Assembly: GCA_045113475.1 (NCBI GenBank)
Contig: JBGUIY010000060.1
Location: forward strand, 1-11,848
Origin: UBA4246 sp045113475
Lineage (GTDB): Bacteria; Bacillota; Clostridia; Christensenellales; Aristaeellaceae
DNA: 11,848 nucleotides
Direction: 5' to 3'
Shown: positions 6,746 to 11,848 of the stretch, piece after piece
Numbering within the stretch: the first letter of the stretch is position 1
Layout: each line of letters begins with the position of its first letter
The notes under the pieces: model-generated
The model's database searches: none
The model's input: only the letters and a program-made list of their open reading frames with translations
Told to the model about the DNA's origin: nothing
Translations under genes and position numbers: made by a program

Positions 6746-7573
6746 ATGACCTGGTGGCAAGCGATCCTTTTAGGTGCCGTACAGGGTCTGGGCGAGTTCC
6801 TGCCCATCTCCTCCAGCGGACATATCATGTTTTTCGAGCAGCTGCTCAACATGCAGATCAATGAAAATGCCATGATGCTGGTGACCGTGCTCCTTCATGT
6901 AGGTACATTGCTGGTCATCCTGATCGTGTTCTGGAAGGACTGGCTGGATATCCTGAAGCATCTTTTCCATTCAAAGACACTGCTCTGGCTGATCATTGCC
7001 AGCCTGCCGGCGCTGGCCGTCAAGCTGCTTCTGGGCGATCTGTTCGACAAACTCAACGCCGGCGGCATGCTGGGCATCTTTTTCCTGGTGACGGCGGTCA
7101 TGATGTGGCTGATCCAGCATCTCAGCGGCGGCCGCCACATTTCCCGCAGCGGCGAGGTCAAATGCAAGCACGCTGTCGTCATGGGCTGCTTCCAGGCCCT
7201 CGGCATGATGACCGGCGTCAGCCGCAGCGGCTCCACCACCCTGGGCGGCGTCGCGACCGGCCTGAGCCGCAAATCCGCCATCAAGTTCTGCTTCATGATG
7301 AGCGCCCCGGCCGTGCTCGGCAGCCTGCTGGTGGAAGGCAAAGAAGCCTATGAAAAACACGCTTTCAGCGCCATCGGCAGCATGCTGGTCCCGATCGTAC
7401 TGGGAATCGTAGTCGCTTTCATACTGGGCATGCTGTCCGTGCGTTTCATGCTGCGGCAGATCGAACGCATCAGCTACAACGTGTTTGCTGTATATATGGG
7501 CGTGATCGGCATCGTTACCATCATCCTTCAGGTGATCGGTTTCGGCGCCTTCACGTCGCTGGGACTGGGCTGA
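6746..7573 (+). CDS. uppP: undecaprenyl-diphosphatase (BacA/UppP type)
   Basis: This integral membrane enzyme dephosphorylates undecaprenyl pyrophosphate to the lipid carrier used for peptidoglycan and other wall polymers; higher dosage is known to give bacitracin resistance. Of its 275 residues, the first conserved motif is VQGLGEFLPISSSGH (Glu17, Ser22-24, His26) and the second is MTGVSRSGSTTLGG (Arg160, within 156-164). Both line the active site, which faces the outer side. Several hydrophobic stretches fit the family's multi-pass topology, for example about 45-65, 76-92, 105-120, 207-230 and 245-268. The Gln13 where E. coli has Glu is common in Gram-positive members; the Thr156 replacing the usual Pro before Gly is less common. 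The start follows AAAGGAGG (6730-6737). The stop TGA overlaps the ATG of the next gene by one base. Confidence 0.95.
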   Translation: MTWWQAILLGAVQGLGEFLPISSSGHIMFFEQLLNMQINENAMMLVTVLLHVGTLLVILIVFWKDWLDILKHLFHSKTLLWLIIASLPALAVKLLLGDLFDKLNAGGMLGIFFLVTAVMMWLIQHLSGGRHISRSGEVKCKHAVVMGCFQALGMMTGVSRSGSTTLGGVATGLSRKSAIKFCFMMSAPAVLGSLLVEGKEAYEKHAFSAIGSMLVPIVLGIVVAFILGMLSVRFMLRQIERISYNVFAVYMGVIGIVTIILQVIGFGAFTSLGLG

Positions 7574-7821
7574 TGATAAAGGAACCTTCAGCTGAACCTC
7601 TCGATGAGGTCAGTATTTCGCAGGAAGTCGTGGATCAGCTGATCAAAGCGCGGACCATGGAGGAATACATCGCCATTGCCGCGGAGCACGGCATCGACTG
7701 GAATGAACTGGACGACGAATGGCTGGAAGCCATCGTCAGCGGAGACGTGAGTGAACTGCTGTGGCGGCAGCAGCGCCGCCAGCGCAGAGCCGGGAGGAAA
7801 AAGAATGCGGATCGGGTTTGA
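7573..7821 (+). CDS. small uncharacterised protein, translationally coupled
   Basis: I do not recognise this 82-residue protein with confidence. It has an acidic, helix-rich body (about 10-62, including MEEYIAIAAEHGIDWNELDDEWLEAIVSG) and a strongly basic tail (about 65-78, with RQQRRQRRAGRKK). There is no signal peptide, membrane segment or Cys. The central segment loosely recalls Nif11-type leader peptides, but the Gly-Gly processing site is absent, so I would not call it one. Its ATG overlaps the uppP stop (TGATG) and no strong ribosome site precedes it, which suggests re-initiation after uppP. Its 3' end overlaps the start of the UPF0371 gene by 17 bases and carries that gene's Shine-Dalgarno. 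Coding is supported by the tight nesting between two good genes and by plausible composition, but it could be an accident of frame. Confidence 0.6.
   Translation: MIKEPSAEPLDEVSISQEVVDQLIKARTMEEYIAIAAEHGIDWNELDDEWLEAIVSGDVSELLWRQQRRQRRAGRKKNADRV
7792..7807 (+). promoter_or_regulatory. ribosome binding site fixing the UPF0371 start
   Basis: GGGAGGA (7792-7798) lies six bases before ATG at 7805. The protein from this ATG starts MRIGFDQEKY, matching the family's usual N-terminus. A longer in-frame reading from GTG at 7751 would add 18 unrelated residues and is rejected. The site lies inside the 3' end of the small upstream gene. Confidence 0.8.
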
Positions 7822-9286
7822 TCAGGAAAAGTATACCAAACTGCAGTCCAAGCACATCGCCGAACGCATCGAGCATTTCGGCGGCAAGCTTTATCTGGAA
7901 TTCGGCGGCAAGCTGTTCGACGACTATCACGCTTCCCGCGTACTGCCGGGCTTTATGCCCGACGCCAAGATCCGGATGCTCGCCCAGCTGAAGGAGCAGG
8001 TCGAGGTCGTGATCGTCATCAACGCCAACGACATCGAAAAAAGCAAGATCCGCGGCGACCTCGGTATCACCTATGACCTGGACGTCCTGCGCCTGATCGA
8101 CGCCTTCCGCGATTTCGACCTGTACGTAGGCTCCGTGGTGCTCACCCGGTTTGCCGGCCAGGCAACGGCAGAGCAGTTCGAACAGCGTCTCCAGGCCCAG
8201 GGCGTACGCGTTTACCGCCATTACCCCATCGCTGGCTATCCGACGGACGTGAGCCATATCGTTTCGGACGAAGGCTTCGGCCGCAATGACTATATCGAGA
8301 CGACGCGGCCCCTGGTGGTCGTTACCGCGCCGGGCCCCGGCAGCGGCAAGATGGCCACCTGCCTCAGCCAGGTCTACCATGAACACCGCCGCGGCCTGAA
8401 GGCCGGCTACGCCAAGTTCGAGACGTTCCCGATCTGGAATCTGCCGCTCAAGCACCCCATCAACGTCGCCTACGAAGCCGCCACAGCCGACCTTTCCGAC
8501 GTGAATATGATTGACCCCTTCCATCTGGAAGCCTACGGCACGACCACGGTCAACTATAACCGCGATATAGAGATCTTCCCCGTCCTGAACGCGCTGTTCG
8601 AGCGCGTCTGGGGCGCGTCGCCCTACCGTTCTCCAACGGACATGGGCGTGAACATGATCGGCTACTGCATCTCGGACGACGACGTCTGCCGCGCCGCAGC
8701 CCGGCAGGAGATCATCCGCCGCTGGTACGCCGCGCGCTGCGCGAATCTGGACGGCCTGGCGCCCAAGGAGCAGGCGGACAAGATCGGGCTGCTCATGCGC
8801 CAGCTGAACATCACGGAAGTGGAACGCCCTGTGATCGGGGCCGCGCGTCAGCGCTCTTTGCTGACAGACCAGCCCGCCCTGGCCATTCAGCTGGCGGACG
8901 GGGAACTGGTGACCGGCAAAACCTCTGCCCTGATGGGTCCCTCCGCCGCGGTCATCCTGAACGCGGTCAAGCGCATCGCAGGCATTCAGAAGGATGTCCA
9001 CGTCATTGCGCCGGAGGTCATCGAACCCGTACAGGAGCTGAAGTGCCGCTATTTGGGCAACCACAACCCGCGCCTGCACTCCAACGAGGTGCTGATTGCC
9101 CTGTCTGTCAGCGCCGCAACCAACGATACGGCCGCCAAAGCGCTGGCAGCCCTTCCCCTGCTCAAAGACTGCGAAGCCCATGCGACCGTGATGCTCTCCG
9201 CCGCGGACGCGGATACTTTCCGGCGTTTGGGCATCCGGGTCACCAGTGATCCGGTTTATCAGGGGCACAAGCTTTTCCATAAGTGA
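7805..9286 (+). CDS. UPF0371 / DUF1846 family protein
   Basis: The 493-residue protein matches the conserved UPF0371 (DUF1846) family by its N-terminus (RIGFDQEKY..., then FGGKLYLEFGGKLFDDYHASRVLPGF), its length and its glycine-rich loop TAPGPGSGKMATCLSQ (174-189; GPGSGK 177-182), which resembles a nucleotide-binding P-loop. Other conserved-looking blocks are FETFPIWNLPLKHPINVAYEAATADL, DPFHLEAYG, SPTDMGVNMIGYCI and, near the C-terminus, LGNHNPRLHSNEVLIAL. No signal peptide or membrane segment is seen, so it is probably cytoplasmic. As far as I know no biochemical function is established; structures exist for family members. An ATP- or nucleotide-dependent enzyme is a reasonable inference from the loop, no more. 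It overlaps the small gene upstream by 17 bases and is followed after 21 bases by a hydrolase. Confidence 0.92.
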   Translation: MRIGFDQEKYTKLQSKHIAERIEHFGGKLYLEFGGKLFDDYHASRVLPGFMPDAKIRMLAQLKEQVEVVIVINANDIEKSKIRGDLGITYDLDVLRLIDAFRDFDLYVGSVVLTRFAGQATAEQFEQRLQAQGVRVYRHYPIAGYPTDVSHIVSDEGFGRNDYIETTRPLVVVTAPGPGSGKMATCLSQVYHEHRRGLKAGYAKFETFPIWNLPLKHPINVAYEAATADLSDVNMIDPFHLEAYGTTTVNYNRDIEIFPVLNALFERVWGASPYRSPTDMGVNMIGYCISDDDVCRAAARQEIIRRWYAARCANLDGLAPKEQADKIGLLMRQLNITEVERPVIGAARQRSLLTDQPALAIQLADGELVTGKTSALMGPSAAVILNAVKRIAGIQKDVHVIAPEVIEPVQELKCRYLGNHNPRLHSNEVLIALSVSAATNDTAAKALAALPLLKDCEAHATVMLSAADADTFRRLGIRVTSDPVYQGHKLFHK

Positions 9287-9307
9287 TCATTTGATGAGGA
9301 GCGCGCA

Positions 9308-10294
9308 ATGAATCCACTTTTCAATGCGGACTGGCTGGCCGGTGAAGCGAACTATCAGGAAGCGATGGACAAGGAGATCCTGCCCTATCTTCAGGCGCGG
9401 GAGCAGAAGCTCACCGTCAGCGGTGAAGGCGGGAAGCCGCTGTATACCGTCAAGTTAGAAGCAGAGGATCCCGTCGGAAGCATCCTGATCGTACATGGCT
9501 TCACCGAAAACGCCTTTAAATACGCCGAACTCGTCTATTCACTGCTGCATAACGGCCTTAACGTGGTCATTTACGACCAGCGCGGCCACGGCCGCTCCTG
9601 GCGCAGCGAGGGTATCCAGGATCTGTCTACGACGCATGTGGACGATTTCAGCCAGTATGTGACCGATATGGAAGCGGTCATAGCGCAGGCACTCACAGGC
9701 TTCCCCAAACCCTGGTATGTTTTTGCCCATTCCATGGGCGGCGCCGTAACCTCGCTGTATCTCGAAAAGCATCCGGATACGTTCGCGCGGGCTGTCCTAT
9801 GCGCTCCGATGATCGCGCCGGACCGCGGCGGTGTCCCTATGCCCGCCGCCAGGCTGCTTTGCAGCAGCGCGTCTCTGCTGGGAAAGGCCAAGGCGCGGCT
9901 GATCGGCTCCAAGCCTTATTCCGGACCAGAGGACTTCGACACTTCCTGCGCCACAAGCAGGGCCAGGTTCGACTGGTACGACGGTGTCAAGGCAGCGCAT
10001 CCCGAATTCAGCAACAACGGCCCGACCTTCGGATGGACCCGGGAATCCCTGAACGTGACAGACAGGATCCTTGCCCCCGGCGAGGTGGAAAAGATTACCT
10101 GTCCCGTACTCCTGTTCACTGCCGGGCAGGATCACAGCGTTCTGCCTGAAGCGCAGGCCAGGTTCGTCGAACGCCTCAAAAACGGCACACGGAAAGTGGT
10201 CAACGATGCGAGGCACGAGATCTACCGGTCCACCGACGAAGTATTCTTCCCCTGGTGGCATGAGATTCTGAGTTTTATCAAACAAGATGCATAA
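9308..10294 (+). CDS. alpha/beta hydrolase, lysophospholipase/monoacylglycerol lipase-like
   Basis: This 328-residue serine hydrolase has the order expected of the fold: oxyanion segment HGFTEN (63-68), the strand YDQRGHGRS (89-97), nucleophile elbow AHSMGGA (Ser142), acid GQDHSV (Asp275) and DARHEIYRS (His303). The residue before the elbow's His is Ala rather than the common Gly. A cap region lies between about residues 170 and 255. The layout is that of the PldB/monoacylglycerol-lipase group, so lysophospholipids or monoglycerides are likely substrates, but substrate cannot be fixed from sequence. There is no signal peptide, so it probably acts in the cytoplasm or at the inner membrane face. 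The ATG at 9308 follows GAGGA (9296-9300). It is the last gene of the + strand block and is followed by a strong hairpin. Confidence 0.9.
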   Translation: MNPLFNADWLAGEANYQEAMDKEILPYLQAREQKLTVSGEGGKPLYTVKLEAEDPVGSILIVHGFTENAFKYAELVYSLLHNGLNVVIYDQRGHGRSWRSEGIQDLSTTHVDDFSQYVTDMEAVIAQALTGFPKPWYVFAHSMGGAVTSLYLEKHPDTFARAVLCAPMIAPDRGGVPMPAARLLCSSASLLGKAKARLIGSKPYSGPEDFDTSCATSRARFDWYDGVKAAHPEFSNNGPTFGWTRESLNVTDRILAPGEVEKITCPVLLFTAGQDHSVLPEAQARFVERLKNGTRKVVNDARHEIYRSTDEVFFPWWHEILSFIKQDA

Positions 10295-10298
10295 CATA

Positions 10299-10328
10299 AA
10301 AGAGCGAAGGCGCGTTCCTTCGCTCTTT
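10299..10328. terminator. bidirectional Rho-independent terminator
   Basis: A perfect 12-bp stem, AAAGAGCGAAGG (10299-10310) and CCTTCGCTCTTT (10317-10328), encloses the loop CGCGTT. It is bounded by A-rich sequence on the left and T-rich sequence on the right (TCTCTTTGATTG), so it can act for both strands. It sits between two convergent genes that end at 10294 (+) and 10348 (-), exactly where a shared terminator is expected. Confidence 0.92.
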
Positions 10329-10347
10329 CTCTTTGATTGTAGAGATT

Positions 10348-10878
10348 TTATTTTCCGAGACCGGAGATCAGCGTTTCAAGCACGCCGCCCAGGCCGGAGG
10401 ACAGGCTGTTCTGAAGGATCGAGCCGACGTTCAGGCCTTCGCTGTCCTCCACCGCCTTCCCCTGCAGCAGGTTCAGCGCCAGCTTTTTGTTTTCGGCGGA
10501 TGCGCTGCGGTAGGCGTCGATCAGCTTCTTTTCCGTCGCGGTCAGGGTATACTCCGTTTGCTTCGCTGCCGCCGGCTTTTTGGCGGCAGTTGTTTTCCCT
10601 ACTGCGGGCTTTTTGGCTGCTGCAGCCGGTTTTGCGGCCGTGGGTTTTGCCGCCGACTTCGGACGCGCTGTCTTGGCGGCGTCCAGCAGGGACTTCTGCG
10701 TCACGCCCGTCACCTTGGCGATGGCCTTCAGCTGGGTATCCGTCGGCACGTCCAGCCCGCGCTCGGCGCGGCTGATGTCGTTGGCAGCCAGGCCGTTCCC
10801 CGCTTTTTTCGCCAGCTGTTCCTGGGTCAGGCCGGACTGTGAACGGGCATCCTTCAGCAACGTGGAAAGCTTGCTCAT
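10348..10878 (-). CDS. XRE-family helix-turn-helix regulator with Ala/Lys-rich linker
   Basis: The 176-residue protein has three parts. Residues 4-66 are an XRE/Cro-type helix-turn-helix domain (LLKDARSQSGLTQEQLAKKAG, then NDISRAERG as the recognition region). Residues about 67-107 are a low-complexity linker of Ala, Lys and Pro built from repeated AAKP and AAKKPA units, much like eukaryotic histone H1 tails or bacterial AlgP-like proteins. Residues about 110-140 (LTATEKKLIDAYRSASAENKKLALNLL) resemble the helical segment often found after the DNA-binding domain in XRE regulators. A Gly/Ser-rich tail with amphipathic character ends the protein. The Lys-rich linker likely adds non-specific DNA affinity, so a role as local regulator or nucleoid-associated protein is possible. 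The ATG at 10876-10878 follows AAGGAGG (10886-10892 on this strand). Its target genes cannot be told. Confidence 0.87.
   Translation of the reverse strand: MSKLSTLLKDARSQSGLTQEQLAKKAGNGLAANDISRAERGLDVPTDTQLKAIAKVTGVTQKSLLDAAKTARPKSAAKPTAAKPAAAAKKPAVGKTTAAKKPAAAKQTEYTLTATEKKLIDAYRSASAENKKLALNLLQGKAVEDSEGLNVGSILQNSLSSGLGGVLETLISGLGK
10562..10675 (-). repeat. imperfect short repeats encoding the Ala/Lys/Pro linker
   Basis: This stretch holds degenerate copies of a 12- to 18-base unit, seen on the + strand as GGCTTTTTGGC-like and GCCGGTTTTGC-like blocks, that encode AAKP/AAKKPA units. They stay in frame within the XRE gene. Such repeats can expand or contract by slippage without breaking the frame, since unit changes are multiples of three. 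Confidence 0.6.
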
Positions 10879-10904
10879 ATGTAGGCCTCCTTCATTTTGT
10901 TCAT

Positions 10905-10933
10905 AAAAACCGTTCAGCCAACCGGCTGAACGG
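10905..10933 (-). terminator. Rho-independent terminator after hslU
   Basis: On the - strand a perfect 10-bp stem (CCGTTCAGCC, 10933 down to 10924, with GGCTGAACGG, 10919 down to 10910; loop GGTT) is followed at once by TTTTT (10909-10905). It begins six bases after the hslU stop codon. It lies only 26 bases before the start codon of the downstream XRE gene, so it may work as a partial terminator or attenuator for that gene. As a perfect palindrome it could also be a protein-binding site. Confidence 0.88.
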
Positions 10934-10938
10934 CAGAA

Positions 10939-11848
10939 TTACAGAATATACTTCTTGGTGTCGAGGGTCTTTTCCGCTTTCAAATGATCCTTGACATACT
11001 GCTCGGTGATGGTTAGATACACGTCAGGCGCGTCACCGCCGCCCGCGTTGAAGGATACGTCTTCCAGCAGCTCCTCGAAAATGGCGTGCAGGCGGCGCGC
11101 TCCCAGATCCTCGTGCGTCTCGTTTTCCATCAGCGTGATCCGGGCGATCTCCCGCAGCGCGTCGTCCTCGAAGGTCAGGTGTACGTGGTCCACCTCCAGA
11201 AGGGCGGCGTACTGGCGGGTCAGGGCGTTGTCCGTCTGCGTCAGGATGTTGACAAAGTCATCCTCTGTCAGCGACTTCAGCCGTACATGCACCGGGAAGC
11301 GGCCCTGGAGTTCGGGAATCAGGTCCGTGACCTTGGACACGTGGAAAGCGCCCGCGGCGATGAACAGCATGAAATCCGTACGCACAGCGCCGTACTTGGT
11401 ATTGACGGTACTGCCCTCCACGATGGGCAGGATGTCGCGCTGGACGCCCTCGCGGGACACGTCGGGGCCGCTGCCGCCGCCGTGGCCGGCTACCTTGTCG
11501 ATTTCGTCCAGGAACACGATGCCGCTCTGCTCCGTGCGCCGCACGGCTTCCTCCTTCACGGCGTCCTCGTCGATCAGTTTATCGGATTCCTGCGCGATCA
11601 GGATATCCCGCGCTTCGTGCACCTTTACCCGGCGCAGCTTGGTGCGCTTGGGCATCATGCCACCCATCATGTCGCCGATGTTGATGGACGCGCCTCCGAC
11701 TTCCAGCTGGGGCGCCTGATCCTCGACCTCGATCTCGATCTCGTTGTTCTCGAGCTCGCCGCGGCGCAGCTGGTCCCTGAGCTGATCCTTCCGGCTGGCG
11801 TACTGACGCTTTTCCTCTTCGCTCTGCTGCGGCTGCTCGCTGTTTGTG
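10939..11848 (-). CDS. hslU: ATP-dependent protease ATPase subunit HslU (ClpY), C-terminal part
   Basis: HslU is the AAA+ unfoldase that feeds proteins into the HslV (ClpQ) peptidase chamber in the cytoplasm. The visible 302 residues are open to the window's right edge, so the N-terminus with the Walker A motif lies outside. Present are the end of the charged I domain (ELENNEIEIEVED and following, about 11701-11770), a Met/Gly-rich loop (INIGDMMGGMMP), Walker B GIVFLDEIDK (11494-11523), SGPDVSREGVQRD, the arginine-finger segment LIPELQGRFP, the sensor-2 segment LGARRLH and the C-terminal KYIL that docks into HslV. The chain continues without a stop upstream of the Met at 11668-11670, so that Met is internal. 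hslV usually lies directly upstream and would be expected to the right of the window. A hairpin terminator follows the stop. Confidence 0.95.
   Translation of the reverse strand, partial: TNSEQPQQSEEEKRQYASRKDQLRDQLRRGELENNEIEIEVEDQAPQLEVGGASINIGDMMGGMMPKRTKLRRVKVHEARDILIAQESDKLIDEDAVKEEAVRRTEQSGIVFLDEIDKVAGHGGGSGPDVSREGVQRDILPIVEGSTVNTKYGAVRTDFMLFIAAGAFHVSKVTDLIPELQGRFPVHVRLKSLTEDDFVNILTQTDNALTRQYAALLEVDHVHLTFEDDALREIARITLMENETHEDLGARRLHAIFEELLEDVSFNAGGGDAPDVYLTITEQYVKDHLKAEKTLDTKKYIL

Noticed and set aside
7573..7821. Nif11-type peptide precursor for a modified natural product
   Set aside because: Only a loose likeness in the central helix; there is no Gly-Gly cleavage site, no Cys/Ser/Thr-rich core peptide and no maturation or export genes nearby.
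7736..9280. A 514-residue open frame on the - strand opposite the UPF0371 gene
   Set aside because: It mirrors the UPF0371 gene exactly, has no ribosome site, and has the Val/Gly/Asp/Arg-heavy composition expected from antisense reading of GC-rich coding DNA.
10333..10842. Open frames on the + strand across the XRE gene
   Set aside because: The - strand frame has a helix-turn-helix, a good Shine-Dalgarno and sensible ends; the + strand frames are Arg/Ser- or Gly/Cys-rich shadows and start inside the terminator region.

Overview
The window is a GC-rich, gene-dense bacterial segment, most likely from a member of the Clostridia (Firmicutes). The evidence is a DapL-type lysine-pathway aminotransferase, strong AGGAGG-type ribosome binding sites before nearly every gene, a class A flavodiiron protein (an anaerobe's O2/NO scavenger), a UPF0371/DUF1846 protein and an HslU ATPase. 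The organism cannot be named from the sequence alone. No tRNA, rRNA, CRISPR array or mobile element was seen, and no gap between genes exceeds about 60 bases once the frameshifted tail described below is counted.

Layout. From 1 to 10294 there are ten genes on the + strand, packed end to end: dapL (5'-truncated by the window), purA, a PPP-like metallophosphoesterase whose reading frame is broken near its C-terminus, a flavodiiron protein, a NYN-domain protein with two LOTUS/OST-HTH-like domains, a secreted NlpC/P60-like protein, a HIT-family protein, uppP, a small uncharacterised protein, a UPF0371 protein and an alpha/beta hydrolase (eleven if the small gene is counted separately). Spacings run from a 20-base overlap to about 34 bases, so much of this block is probably co-transcribed. 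It closes with a 12-bp-stem hairpin at 10299-10328 that separates it from two genes on the - strand: an XRE-type regulator with an Ala/Lys-rich linker, and hslU, whose N-terminal part lies beyond the right edge.

How the genes fit together. DapL (meso-diaminopimelate supply), UppP (recycling of the undecaprenyl carrier) and the secreted NlpC/P60-like protein share a cell-wall theme. PurA and the HIT protein concern adenine nucleotides. The flavodiiron protein protects against oxygen or nitric oxide. The rest looks like a housekeeping mixture, not one pathway. I see no clearly new multi-gene system. The items most worth a second look are the NYN-LOTUS-LOTUS protein, the 2-base GTGTG frameshift that cuts an SH3-like tail off the phosphoesterase, the histone-H1-like linker in the XRE regulator, and a hairpin terminator placed so close to that regulator's start that no promoter fits between them.
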